A DNA stretch of 64,000 nucleotides from assembly GCA_016714365.1 (NCBI GenBank), contig JADJNH010000005.1, forward strand, positions 782,501 through 846,500, written 5' to 3'. The position numbers and the translations under genes were made by a program. Position 1 is the first letter of the stretch. Each line of letters begins with the position of its first letter. The DNA is from Candidatus Vicinibacter affinis. GTDB taxonomy: Bacteria > Bacteroidota > Bacteroidia > Chitinophagales > Saprospiraceae. Shown here one piece after another: positions 10,059 through 19,397 of the stretch. The notes under the pieces were generated by a model. It was not told the origin of the DNA and did not search any database. It saw only the letters and a list, made by a program, of their open reading frames with translations.

Positions 10059-12176
10059 CTAGCCAATCCTTGATAAAAATTCTTCTTCGGTTAGGATTTC
10101 AACAGTCCCTATTTTTTTAGCCTTTTCCAGTTTAGAACCGGCATCTGTACCCACTACCAAAATATTCAAGTGACCACTGACTGCAGACAAGATTTTAGCA
10201 CCCGCTTTTTCAGCCAATTCCTGCGCTTTTCGTCTGTCCATTTGGCTCAAGGTACCGGTAAACAAAATAGTCTTACCAGAAAACACGCCATCCTGATTTT
10301 GTAACTTTGGTTTGTCCTCCTCCGTCTGCAGCATATTGACGCCCAGAAGTTCCATTTCTTTCAACATCTTTTTGTTTTCCGGATCCTGGAAGAAAGCTAT
10401 GATGTTTTCTCCAACAACAGGACCTACGTCTTTAATTGCGGTATAATTTTCCATGGTCCAGTCAAATAGATTGGGGACGTAGTCCAGATGCTCCGCGATG
10501 AGCTTGCTAATTTTTTTTCCGAGATGGTGAATGCATAAACCGTGCAGTAATCTGTGAATGGGATTTTGTTTGGCAATAGAAACTGACATTCTTAATTTAT
10601 CGGCAGATTTAAGACCCATGCCTTCTAATCTGCTGATGGCATCATAATCCAGTCGATAGATGTCTGCCATATTTTTAATCCAGCCAAGTTCATAAAAACG
10701 TTCTATCAAAGACGCACCTAAACCATCAATGTTCATGGCATCTTTTGAAACATGATGAATTAATCTTTGAATAACTTGCGAAGGGCAATGAAAATTTGGG
10801 CACCTCCAGGCAGCTTCATCTTCTTCTCTAACGAGTTTGGTTTTACAATCCGGACAGACGGAAGGAAAAACAATTGGAGTGGCATCTTCTCCTCTTAATT
10901 CCGGAAAAGATTTTACAATATATGGGATAACGTCTCCTGCTCTTTCTACTAATACGGTATCCCTTAGAAAAATATCCTTGGTGCGGATAAAATCTTCATT
11001 GTGTAAGGAGATCGAAGACACCGTGACACCCGCCAATTGCACGGGTTCTATTTTGGCGACCGGTGTGATGGAACCAATTTTTCCAATTTGAAAATCTACT
11101 TGAAGTAAAACAGAAGTAGCCTGTTTGGCTTGAAATTTATAAGCTACCGCCCAACGTGGATGGTGAGCTGTATATCCACATTGTTCTTGCAAGCCAAGGT
11201 CATTTAACTTGATGACCATTCCATCCAGTTCGTAGTCATATGAATCGCGTTTGATGGCCCAATAATTTATAAAATCAAAAACTTCTTTAATACCGGTGCA
11301 TTTTTTTTTCTCAATTTTGGGTACTAAAAATCCCAGGTTTTGGACCAGATCAATGAGGTCTTCCTGATTTTTAAAATCAAGCAATTTGTTTTCACCATTT
11401 TCATCTATGGCAAATCCCAATTGAAAAATGAACACATCTAATTTGCGGGAAGCGGTTTCTACGGGATCTTTCGTCCGCATTACACCGGTGGCTGCATTTC
11501 TAGGATTTGCCAGCAGGGATAGACCGTCTTGTTCACGATCCTGGTTGATCTTAACAAAAACATCTTTGCGTATGATGGCTTCCCCTCTCAGTTCAGCCTT
11601 CTTTATTCCATAGGAAGAAAAGGGTGCGCTGAGCGGTAAGGATCTGATTGTTCTTGCATTAGGGGTCATTTCTTCCCCTTTTTGCCCATCGCCCCTTGTG
11701 GCGGCTCTTACCAGCAAATCGTTTTCGTATACAACGGCCATACTACCGCCATCAAATTTCGGTTCTACCAGATATTCCAAATTTTCATTTTCAGGAATGG
11801 AGCATAATTTTTTTATCCTTTTATCAAAGTCTTCCAAATCAATCAGATTGTAGGTATTGTCCAAAGAAAGCATGGGCGCAAGATGGCTGACTGATTCCTG
11901 TCTGGTACTGAGATCGCTTGACACCCTTTGTGTGGGAGAGTCTTCTGTAATCCAATCAGGGTGGATACTTTCGGTTCTTTCCAGTAATTTATACAATTGA
12001 TCGTATTCAAAATCTGATATAACCGGGTCATTGTCTACATAATACTTCCACTCATGGTATTTTAACAACAACCTCAGGTCATTAATTTTTTCCTTCAGAA
12101 CTTCCGCATCACCACTGTGGAATTGTTTTCCCAGTTCTTTAAAAAAGTGTGCATTAGAAAAATCATTAGTGACCAT
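10059..12176 (-). CDS. ligA: NAD-dependent DNA ligase LigA
   Basis: A 705-residue protein that seals nicks using NAD+ in replication and repair. Order of domains: Ia with the YYVDNDP...DFEYDQLY block (about 45-62), the adenylation domain with catalytic Lys140 in EPKFDGG, the OB fold, a four-cysteine zinc finger (CPDCKTKL ... CPNFHCPS), helix-hairpin-helix repeats, and a C-terminal BRCT domain (FSGKTILFTGTLSQ). It is about 30 residues longer than E. coli LigA, mostly from an N-terminal extension before domain Ia. It stands alone, with 327 bp upstream and its own transcript likely. Confidence 0.98.
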   Translation of the reverse strand: MVTNDFSNAHFFKELGKQFHSGDAEVLKEKINDLRLLLKYHEWKYYVDNDPVISDFEYDQLYKLLERTESIHPDWITEDSPTQRVSSDLSTRQESVSHLAPMLSLDNTYNLIDLEDFDKRIKKLCSIPENENLEYLVEPKFDGGSMAVVYENDLLVRAATRGDGQKGEEMTPNARTIRSLPLSAPFSSYGIKKAELRGEAIIRKDVFVKINQDREQDGLSLLANPRNAATGVMRTKDPVETASRKLDVFIFQLGFAIDENGENKLLDFKNQEDLIDLVQNLGFLVPKIEKKKCTGIKEVFDFINYWAIKRDSYDYELDGMVIKLNDLGLQEQCGYTAHHPRWAVAYKFQAKQATSVLLQVDFQIGKIGSITPVAKIEPVQLAGVTVSSISLHNEDFIRTKDIFLRDTVLVERAGDVIPYIVKSFPELRGEDATPIVFPSVCPDCKTKLVREEDEAAWRCPNFHCPSQVIQRLIHHVSKDAMNIDGLGASLIERFYELGWIKNMADIYRLDYDAISRLEGMGLKSADKLRMSVSIAKQNPIHRLLHGLCIHHLGKKISKLIAEHLDYVPNLFDWTMENYTAIKDVGPVVGENIIAFFQDPENKKMLKEMELLGVNMLQTEEDKPKLQNQDGVFSGKTILFTGTLSQMDRRKAQELAEKAGAKILSAVSGHLNILVVGTDAGSKLEKAKKIGTVEILTEEEFLSRIG

Positions 12177-12503
12177 ACCTTATAATTAAAGGGTAAAAAT
12201 AGAAAGTTTTATGAAGGTGAATTAGTGGAAGTCCGTAGATATATTTTTTACCACCGTAAAATTTTGTCAAATCTAATAGAGTTTGAGCCGATTAGAACTA
12301 TGGTTAAAGCATTTTATAATATTAATATGCTTGATTAAAATTAGAAGCTACGGATATTAAAAATGTATTTTATTTTTGTTATGCTTCAACAATAAAAATC
12401 CAGATTGGTGGACTTTATCTTTTTTCAATCTGCCAAACCAATATATTAATACATTTTACATTTATGGTTTCATCCCAAATTTTTTTAAATTCTAATACGG
12501 ATG
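12177..12503. other. Intergenic gap between ligA and the 14-gene operon
   Basis: 327 bp, strongly AT-rich, holding the ligA promoter region and the 3' end of the operon transcript. Apart from the weak hairpin at 12405-12436 no gene, RNA or repeat is seen. No clear TAnnTTTG element was found for ligA. Confidence 0.6.
12405..12436 (-). terminator. Possible terminator of the 14-gene operon
   Basis: On the minus strand TTGGCAGA (12429-12436) can pair with TCCACCAA (12405-12412) through 8 bp, two of them G-U, followed six bases later by a short T tract. The stem is weak and the loop is 16 nt, so this is a tentative call placed where a stop signal is needed. Confidence 0.35.
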
Positions 12504-13460
12504 TTAAAATAATGATGTTAGACATATTTCATGTGTAGTTCCAAATGCGGATGAATTTGCTGTAAATGGCAGCTCAAAAACGTAATTCAAATCAACCCCA
12601 AGATTTTTTAAATTAAATAAATTTCCAAGTGGAGCTCCGATGTCTAGATGTGCGGCATGGAATCTGAATCCCTGGGCTGTGCCAAATCGAATTCCTGGCC
12701 TCATGCTTAGATATCCCTTCCAATTATATTTTCCATAGAGGTGAATATCATCTGAAATATAGTTATAAGATCTATATACAAACCCAAACTCAATAGAACT
12801 CACTTCTTTAAACCCGGGGGATAAAAACTTGATTAGTGAGCTGTGAAGCACCAAGGCCTTTATTGGAGTGGCAAGCTTTTCTTTTGAGAAGCCCACAGAA
12901 AGGACATTGTGAAATGAACCTCCCAAAACAAAAGAAATATCCGATTCTGGGAATATGCTAGTAAAACATATTCCTGGAGAAAAACTAAGGTTTGACGAGG
13001 ATGGATTTTCTGCAAGTAAAGGATCTCCGGGATTCCTGATTGCTGTTTTTCCTGTATTCAGTTGGTTCAAGTTGTAACGAAGAATGCCGCCTCCGGAGAT
13101 TATATTATTTTCATTGATATTAATTTCATAAGCATAATTTCCTGAGAAAAAAAAAGATCGGATAGCACCAAATGACTCATAATATAAACTTCCCCCGGTT
13201 CTTGCGTTTTCATCTAGGTATAAGTTATATGCCAATCCACTCCACTTTGGACCTTGTTCCAATCCTGTCCATTGCGATCGATGCATAAGCATTGCTTCGT
13301 GACGTGTGCTGAAGGGATATTTGATTTTTTCCGTATTTAGTAATGCGATGTTTACCAATTCTTTATTATTTAGATTATAAGAAATTGGTATCAATTGACC
13401 GTGCAGTTGTGTCAAAACAAATGCAAATGGAAAAAAAAGAAGTTTGTTTTTCATATTCAT
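12504..13460 (-). CDS. PorP/SprF family T9SS outer-membrane protein
   Basis: A 318-residue protein with a signal peptide ending near HGQ and the PorP/SprF pattern: an early R-S-Q-W segment (HRSQWTGLEQGPK), then repeated beta strands to an outer-membrane barrel. PorP/SprF proteins retain or help export partner cargo with a type B sorting domain at the cell surface, as SprF does for SprB. Here two type B proteins are encoded upstream in the same operon. The ATG overlaps the stop of the preceding gene by 4 nt (ATGA), so translation is coupled. An alternative ATG two codons later is also possible. It is the last gene of the 14-gene run. Confidence 0.85.
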   Translation of the reverse strand: MNMKNKLLFFPFAFVLTQLHGQLIPISYNLNNKELVNIALLNTEKIKYPFSTRHEAMLMHRSQWTGLEQGPKWSGLAYNLYLDENARTGGSLYYESFGAIRSFFFSGNYAYEININENNIISGGGILRYNLNQLNTGKTAIRNPGDPLLAENPSSSNLSFSPGICFTSIFPESDISFVLGGSFHNVLSVGFSKEKLATPIKALVLHSSLIKFLSPGFKEVSSIEFGFVYRSYNYISDDIHLYGKYNWKGYLSMRPGIRFGTAQGFRFHAAHLDIGAPLGNLFNLKNLGVDLNYVFELPFTANSSAFGTTHEICLTSLF

Positions 13461-15025
13461 TCTTTTGGTGATTCAGAATTAATTTGATATTCGCTAACAT
13501 GACGAACAACACGAATGTTTTCCAATCCCTTACGGACTGCCTTTACTTCCCAATCGAATTCATAGTTTCCGGTACCTTCAAATAATTCGCCTAGTGTAAA
13601 TCCACTCTCACCTCGACTGATGATAGCAAGTCCTTTTGATTCTAAGGATATAGGTGTCAGGTTGATCGTAAGAGTGCCTGAATTTATAATCAGTCTGAAA
13701 TGTTCGGAAAACTTTACCTCAGCTCTTCCATTTACCAGCTGCGCAGTACCTCTTTCGTATACTGCTGCTTCCGGTCCCTCTATGCATGTGTAAACAATCA
13801 AACTGTCAGAATACTTTGGATGGTCTATTACAAAGTTTTTTAGTTGAGCCCACATTTCATACATTGAACCTAAATTAACATTTAATCTGAAACCTGCTCG
13901 AATCATATCAGCCCTTTGGCTAATCCGTCTATCAACAATCCCTATATGTGCATATGGTCCAAGATTTGTATTTGAAGTTGGCGGCACGTAGCCAGCAAAG
14001 ATTGAATTATTATCATTACTTGGACTATTCATTCTTTGTACCCAAAATTCACCATGGGCCTTTGAGTTTCCAATGAAAACCTTGCCTGGGTTAGAATTGA
14101 TTATGTCATTTATGTTTACACCTTGCCATAATTGTGTTCCGCCAGGACTAATGTTTTCATTTGAGACATTGGTAATTTGACCTTGTGAGTTAACAGTTAT
14201 TCTTGGAATTGATGAGGAAGAACCATAAGTACCAGATGTCACATTTGTATTTGCAATTGAAATTGTCCCAGAGTCAGTAATTGGCCCACCTTGAAGACCA
14301 GTACCAGTTTCAATTTTGGTGATTGTGCCTCCAGAATTACTACTTATAGGAATGTTGACCGCATTAATAATTTGTCCGGTAGAATTGATTAAAATTTGAG
14401 GAATTTGATTAGCGTTACCATAAGTACCAGGATTTACATAAGTATTTTTTAATGAAATGGTTCCGGATGTTGAGATAGGTCCCCCCTCAAGTCCCTGACC
14501 TGTATTAATTTGAGTGATTCCCCCCACAGTTCCAGTTCCTTTCTGATCATCAGCAGGTATCCATTTATTTCCATCCCATTTTAAAACTTGATCTTTTCCT
14601 GCTCCATTTTGCGATAATTGAGATGCAACCATTGCGTACGGAACACTAACCAGTTGTGCAGTTACAAGATCTTTATAATTTGATCCATTATTTTCATCGA
14701 TTTCCACACGGATATGGTAAGCTTTGGATTGAAAGAGAACGTTCTCTATCATACCAGTTTTATTTGGACTATCTCCTATGACAAATGAAGCAATACCAAA
14801 TTTTGTCGAGACATCCTTATGCTCTTCTTTATATGCATAAATATTTGGTGTATTTTGATTTTCAATAATTGAAATCCTAAAGCTGACAAGTCTATCAGAG
14901 ATGGCAGCACCCTTATCATCCCTTATTGAAACCTGGTAATTGAATTTAGCTGGAAATGTTTGTGCTAACGAAAATTGACAGTAGAAAGTTAAGATTATAA
15001 GAGTAATAAAGACTGATGTTTTCAT
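13457..15025 (-). CDS. Exported tail-fibre-like repeat protein
   Basis: A 522-residue protein with a signal peptide (1-22, ending SLAQ). Residues 23-160 form a domain shared with the next gene upstream: FPAKFNYQVSIR, EEHKDVSTKFG, VSVPYAMVASQLSQN, VLKWDGNKW. Residues 170-290 hold two about 65-residue repeats built around TGxGLxGGPI, SGTIS, GTYG and NSxGQI, a pattern known from phage tail fibres and trimeric adhesins. The C-terminal part contains YTCIEGPEAAVYERG and a beta-rich end seen in other Bacteroidota surface proteins. No T9SS sorting domain is visible, so how it stays at the surface is unclear. It is probably a trimeric surface fibre working with the adjacent PorP/SprF. Confidence 0.75.
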   Translation of the reverse strand: MKTSVFITLIILTFYCQFSLAQTFPAKFNYQVSIRDDKGAAISDRLVSFRISIIENQNTPNIYAYKEEHKDVSTKFGIASFVIGDSPNKTGMIENVLFQSKAYHIRVEIDENNGSNYKDLVTAQLVSVPYAMVASQLSQNGAGKDQVLKWDGNKWIPADDQKGTGTVGGITQINTGQGLEGGPISTSGTISLKNTYVNPGTYGNANQIPQILINSTGQIINAVNIPISSNSGGTITKIETGTGLQGGPITDSGTISIANTNVTSGTYGSSSSIPRITVNSQGQITNVSNENISPGGTQLWQGVNINDIINSNPGKVFIGNSKAHGEFWVQRMNSPSNDNNSIFAGYVPPTSNTNLGPYAHIGIVDRRISQRADMIRAGFRLNVNLGSMYEMWAQLKNFVIDHPKYSDSLIVYTCIEGPEAAVYERGTAQLVNGRAEVKFSEHFRLIINSGTLTINLTPISLESKGLAIISRGESGFTLGELFEGTGNYEFDWEVKAVRKGLENIRVVRHVSEYQINSESPKE

Positions 15026-15276
15026 TTAATTTATTTTATGGTTATAGTACTATTTTGAATTGTTATCTCAGGCATTTTGATATTTTTGAAATTTTGGTAG
15101 AATGAAAAGTTTTTTTTTGAAGAAAGGCATCTCAAGAATTTTCACAAATAATATCGTAATTAAATAAGAAAATTCAGAAAGTATTAAATTCTTATTATTT
15201 ATAGTCAGGAGATTAATTTTTACATAGCCTATATAAGTTATGAGATTCAAATCTTTATAAAATTAATTTTTTATTG

Positions 15277-16593
15277 TTAAAACTTCCTTATAATTCTATA
15301 ATTATACATAGAAAATTTACTCTCTGCACTTGCCGCAATTTCTCCAAAATTATACGCCCAAGCATTATTTGATCCTGCTTCTGTACTCGTCCAAAACTGA
15401 TTAACTCCAAATCCATTAGTATTTGGATCTGTGTCTGATTCCAAAATTTTATTTAATGTAAATCTTGCTTGACTTATTAAATTTAATTCATCCAAAGCGG
15501 GTAAATACCAATCTGTATATCCTTTATCCACAGCGCTGTTAGCAAAAAATGCTGCACCGTCATCATTATCCGTCTGGCTGGCAATTGCAATTGTGTTTTC
15601 AGTTCCCTTAAATGTGCTATTCGCAGCCGATCCAATTGAAACATTAGTGATTTTACTCCAACGAGCTCTTTTAGTATCCAGGCAAACTATTAACCCATGT
15701 TCTACTCCTGAATTGTCCTTATAAACATGAAACACTATACCTCCTCCAAACAATTCACCAACATAATGTTGTGATGAAGGAAGTGCGAGCAAGTCAACCG
15801 GTATCCACTGGCTACCATCAAACTTAAGGTATTGGTCTTTTTTTGGTTTTTGGGTGGATATGGAAGTTCCTTGAATTTTTTCAACTTTATTGGAGGTAGG
15901 TGAGCCAGTAACATCGCCGTTTAGATTAATTGCCCCTCCCACTGTATCATCAGAATCTGGCGCCCATTGTAATCCATTCCATTTAAGTACTTGTCCTAAA
16001 GTCGGTAGAGTAGATGCAACAGTTCTGTTTTGGATTTTTTCAACTTTGTTATTTGTGACGGACCCGGTCACGTCCCCAAACAAAGATGAACCTCCACCTC
16101 CTGTCGATGAAGTATCAGGGATAGGAATCCATTTAGTACCATTCCATTTTAACACATCACCTGGTTTGGCATTATTTTGACTTAATTGCGAGGCCACCAT
16201 TGCATAAGGAACACTGATGAGTTGTGTAGTTACAAAATCCTTGTATTGTGTACCGTTGTTTTGATCAATTTGAACTTTAATAAAGAAGGTTTTAAGATGG
16301 AATGGAACAGCCATGAGAGAATTCTTCAGGTTTGTACCATCACCAATCATAAAAGATGCGGTACCAAATTTAGTCGATACATCCTTATGTTCTTCACGAT
16401 AGGCTGCATTTAATGTATCATTTCTATTTTCTAAAATATAAATTTTAAAACTTACCATTCTATCTGATATCGGATCACCATTATCATGCCTTATTGAGAC
16501 CTGGTAATTGAATTTAGCTGGAAATGATTGTGCTGACGAAAATTGAAAGCAAGAACAAATGATTGAAAGAGTAATAAAGACTGATGTTTTCAT
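15277..16593 (-). CDS. Exported tail-fibre-like protein with DUF1566/Lcl-like C-terminus
   Basis: A 438-residue protein, paralogous to the 13457-15025 gene over its first 155 residues (same MKTSVFITL leader, FPAKFNYQVSIR, EEHKDVSTKFGTASF, VSVPYAMVASQLSQN). The middle has three copies of a linker motif of the type LKWNGxxWxP and two copies of GDVTGSxxxNKVEKIQ. The C-terminal 150 residues (GGGIVFHVYKD, DWYLPALDELN, FWTSTEAG, IRKF) match the DUF1566/Lcl-like domain with a C-type-lectin-like fold, likely a binding head. Its ATG directly abuts the stop of the T9SS type B gene (TAA-ATG, no gap). A 251-bp gap separates it from its paralogue. Confidence 0.75.
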   Translation of the reverse strand: MKTSVFITLSIICSCFQFSSAQSFPAKFNYQVSIRHDNGDPISDRMVSFKIYILENRNDTLNAAYREEHKDVSTKFGTASFMIGDGTNLKNSLMAVPFHLKTFFIKVQIDQNNGTQYKDFVTTQLISVPYAMVASQLSQNNAKPGDVLKWNGTKWIPIPDTSSTGGGGSSLFGDVTGSVTNNKVEKIQNRTVASTLPTLGQVLKWNGLQWAPDSDDTVGGAINLNGDVTGSPTSNKVEKIQGTSISTQKPKKDQYLKFDGSQWIPVDLLALPSSQHYVGELFGGGIVFHVYKDNSGVEHGLIVCLDTKRARWSKITNVSIGSAANSTFKGTENTIAIASQTDNDDGAAFFANSAVDKGYTDWYLPALDELNLISQARFTLNKILESDTDPNTNGFGVNQFWTSTEAGSNNAWAYNFGEIAASAESKFSMYNYRIIRKF

Positions 16594-17769
16594 TTAATTA
16601 TTTTTAATAGTTATAGTTCCTTTTTGTATAATTTTCTCCGTTTTATTAGTTACTAGATATGAATAAACGCCAATGTTCAATATTTCTCCATTATTGTTTT
16701 TTCCAAACCAGCGGTTTATAAAATTTGATTCATAAAACACCCTTGTGCCCCATTTATCATATACATGAAAATCGACTGGTTCTGTAAAAGGTAAATCAAT
16801 TTGAAAATAATCATTGAAGCCGTCATCATTTGGCGTAATGATTATGTCCAAATTATTATCAGAATAAACTACGAAATTTACAATAGAATCATATGTACAG
16901 CATGTTTTTAATTCAAAAAATGTTTTCCTATAGGAACCAGTTTCAGTAATCTGAATGCCTTGCCAAAAGTATGGAGTTGCTGTATTTGAAATGAATATTG
17001 TCTCACCATATCTATCAGAATTAGGTCGTACCATTATTTTTTTACATACGTTTAGGTAACATGTAGAGCCGGTTGGATTATTGCCAATAAAGGGTGTAAC
17101 GCACAATTCAAAATCTCCTTCATCAGGGAAATCAAGATTTACTCTTTCTAACCCATTTCCAATTTCAATTCCATCAATGGTCCATAGATAAGTTAGGATG
17201 CAAAATTTATCTATGTTTATGGTATATTCAATATTGCACGCTTCGACACAAACTACCTCAGGCCCAGAAATATCTATGATAGGTATTGTTCCCCCGAAAG
17301 TTGTAATTGTGAAATCACAAATATCTCCGGAGCATCCATCAACAAATAGATAGTATGTTTTACAAGGAGTAAGATTACCGGATAAAGTAAACGACCCTGC
17401 TCCATTACACGCCGGATTACATTGAATGGATTCATTACAATCACAATCACCCCAAATACCCATTTGAACTCCTGTCCCATTAATTGAGCAATTACTAAAA
17501 GTAATGGAAAGGGTCACAGGGCCGCCGTCACAGACAAAGGCCCACCAACCAGTATTATGTGCTCCACCGCCAGTAGGACACAGTGGAATACATCCTGTTG
17601 GATTGGAATAATTTGGATTTTGACAAGTATATCCATTCAATTCATCAAGAGAGCAAATGAGCTTTGCATCCTCACATTTATCAGCAGAAGGCGGAAAGCA
17701 TTGGGAAATAATCCAATTTGGATTAAAAAGTATGATAACTAATGTTATTATTAAATTCCTGAGTCCCAT
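16594..17769 (-). CDS. T9SS type B sorting-domain (gliding-motility C-terminal) protein
   Basis: A 391-residue secreted protein: signal peptide 1-23 (ending IISQ), then a cysteine-rich region (ADKCEDAKLICSLDEL, many CxP and CNPAC pairs, about 25-170), then a PKD-like segment, and a C-terminal type B sorting domain (about 305-391) with ITPNDDGFNDYF, FHVYDKWGTRVF and KGTITIKNN. Type B domains carry cargo through the type IX system and depend on PorP/SprF partners, one of which ends this operon. The Cys-rich part probably forms disulfides outside the cell. Ligand unknown. Confidence 0.85.
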   Translation of the reverse strand: MGLRNLIITLVIILFNPNWIISQCFPPSADKCEDAKLICSLDELNGYTCQNPNYSNPTGCIPLCPTGGGAHNTGWWAFVCDGGPVTLSITFSNCSINGTGVQMGIWGDCDCNESIQCNPACNGAGSFTLSGNLTPCKTYYLFVDGCSGDICDFTITTFGGTIPIIDISGPEVVCVEACNIEYTINIDKFCILTYLWTIDGIEIGNGLERVNLDFPDEGDFELCVTPFIGNNPTGSTCYLNVCKKIMVRPNSDRYGETIFISNTATPYFWQGIQITETGSYRKTFFELKTCCTYDSIVNFVVYSDNNLDIIITPNDDGFNDYFQIDLPFTEPVDFHVYDKWGTRVFYESNFINRWFGKNNNGEILNIGVYSYLVTNKTEKIIQKGTITIKNN

Positions 17770-17802
17770 TTTTTCTAGAATCTAATTTTTGAATTTATAA
17801 TG

Positions 17803-18306
17803 TTATCTGTATAAAGTAATAGTTCCTTTATAGATAGTATTTCCTTGTTTGTCTAATATAAGGTAGCCATAGACTCCTCCATACAATGATTGACCTTGAT
17901 TGTCAATTCCTTCCCAAGAGTTATCAAAATTATTTTCTACATAAACACGAGTTCCCCATTTGTCATAAACATGAAAATCAACTTGTCCAATTAAAGGTGG
18001 GTCAACGCTAAAGACATCATTATAACCATCATTGTTTGGTGTAACCACTGGATTGTAATCATCCTTGGACGGGGTGACTGGAGGATTGCTGTTATTAGTA
18101 TAAGTTTGTTGAAATCCTGCTCTGTAGTTTGCAACAACAGGAGTGACAATCAATTCTCCAATCGAGAATGATACATTCCAATTGGCTGGCGAATATTTCA
18201 GGCTAGATCCCGATGATCCCAACAACACCAAATCAGCTTGAAGATTTTGTCCAATGAGGTTGAGTTGAAATATCAGAAGCAATAGAAGTAAAATAATGTA
18301 TTTCAT
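17803..18306 (-). CDS. Short T9SS type B sorting-domain protein
   Basis: A 167-residue secreted protein: signal peptide 1-19, a small region of about 60 residues (LLGSSGSSLKYS, WNVSFSIGELIV) typical of short Bacteroidota T9SS proteins, then a full type B domain (about 85-167) with VTPNNDGYNDVF, FHVYDKWGTRVY and KGTITLYR. Its sorting domain is closely similar to that of the 16594-17769 protein, including the same FHVYDKWGTRV block. The start overlaps the stop of the preceding gene by 4 nt. It is almost all sorting domain, so it may be a small surface-attached subunit. Confidence 0.82.
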   Translation of the reverse strand: MKYIILLLLLLIFQLNLIGQNLQADLVLLGSSGSSLKYSPANWNVSFSIGELIVTPVVANYRAGFQQTYTNNSNPPVTPSKDDYNPVVTPNNDGYNDVFSVDPPLIGQVDFHVYDKWGTRVYVENNFDNSWEGIDNQGQSLYGGVYGYLILDKQGNTIYKGTITLYR

Positions 18307-19397
18307 TTCTTTTTAGTTTTTAAATATTGTATTAACTTTTCCTGTTGGTTTAAATCTATTTTGTATTCAAGTACCAGATCCTTTTGATCTATACTGCCCT
18401 CCGATTTTTTAGATATAGAATTAAGAGGGACTTCTATTCCGTCCTGAAAGATTAAATCTGATACAACGGTCTGCACTATTAAAGTTTTGGTTAACCTGTT
18501 TAAGGCAAGCTTGATGTTAATATGAAGTTTCTCTTTTCCGGTAAGTTCTGCCAACTCCCTAGAACTAAAGTTGCTTTCGAATCTGGTTTCATAGTCCAGT
18601 ATGAATTCATGATTGCGTTTTCTCAACAATTCCTTTATTTCCAAAGTAACTGGAATTATAATTTCTGGATATCTTTCTTGTTTGATTTCAATTGGTATGA
18701 TATCCTCAGGGTATCCTTTCTTTTTTAAGGAACCTTTTTCTGAAGGGCTAAGATCTTTTTGGTCAAATAATCTATCTCTATCATTTAGAATTCCATCGCC
18801 ATCAGTATCAGGTATTTTTGCAACTGATGACCTGCTTCTATATTTCTCCGAACCAATAATCCACCTGGTGTTTGAATTCCCCATCTCAAACAGGATATAG
18901 AAAGTTATAGTATCCGAGCGGTGCAATATACTTCCTTCATGATTGACATAATGTATACTGACAATCCTTGAGGACATACATACTTTATGCAGACCACTTG
19001 TGTCCTTGTATACTGTATCTTCCTTAAACGTGCCTAGAGAATTCTGAACCGAATATTTTCCCGGTAGTTTGTTGAGGTTAGATTTAAAATAGGTAATATA
19101 GCTGTCCATATAGTCCTGGACTGTTTTATAATTATTGTTAATATAGGATCTTGAAATATTATCATAAAGTAATGTTTTATCCCTGTCTTTGATCATTTCC
19201 TCAAGTATTATGTTGACAGATTCACTTTCAAGAATCACTTCGGAAAATGCATTATCATGAATATTGTTTAATTGAGATAGAAAATTCTTAATAAAGTTAT
19301 CAGCTTTCTTAATATAGTGCACATGTGTTTGAGCTATACTCGGCATTGCGAGTACAAGTACAAAACAAAAGAATAATATCTTTTTAATCAGAATCAT
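18303..19397 (-). CDS. Hypothetical exported protein with calcium-loop-like segment
   Basis: A 364-residue protein with a signal peptide (1-23, ending SIAQ). The first half is helical and charged. A DTDGDGILNDRD segment near residue 200 resembles a thrombospondin type 3 calcium loop and is followed by a Lys/Glu-rich linker and a beta-type domain that ends in Lys residues. No named family is recognised. Translational coupling on both sides (4-nt overlaps with 17803-18306 and with 19394-19990) places it firmly within the operon. Confidence 0.7.
   Translation of the reverse strand: MILIKKILFFCFVLVLAMPSIAQTHVHYIKKADNFIKNFLSQLNNIHDNAFSEVILESESVNIILEEMIKDRDKTLLYDNISRSYINNNYKTVQDYMDSYITYFKSNLNKLPGKYSVQNSLGTFKEDTVYKDTSGLHKVCMSSRIVSIHYVNHEGSILHRSDTITFYILFEMGNSNTRWIIGSEKYRSRSSVAKIPDTDGDGILNDRDRLFDQKDLSPSEKGSLKKKGYPEDIIPIEIKQERYPEIIIPVTLEIKELLRKRNHEFILDYETRFESNFSSRELAELTGKEKLHINIKLALNRLTKTLIVQTVVSDLIFQDGIEVPLNSISKKSEGSIDQKDLVLEYKIDLNQQEKLIQYLKTKKK

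Noticed and set aside
15068..15250. 60-codon minus-strand frame in the gap between the tail-fibre-like genes
   Set aside because: Short, Lys/Phe/Ile-skewed from AT-richness, no signal or family; the gap is better explained as decayed DNA.
13457..16593. Prophage tail-fibre genes
   Set aside because: They have bacterial signal peptides and lie inside a T9SS operon, with no capsid, terminase, integrase or lysis genes nearby.
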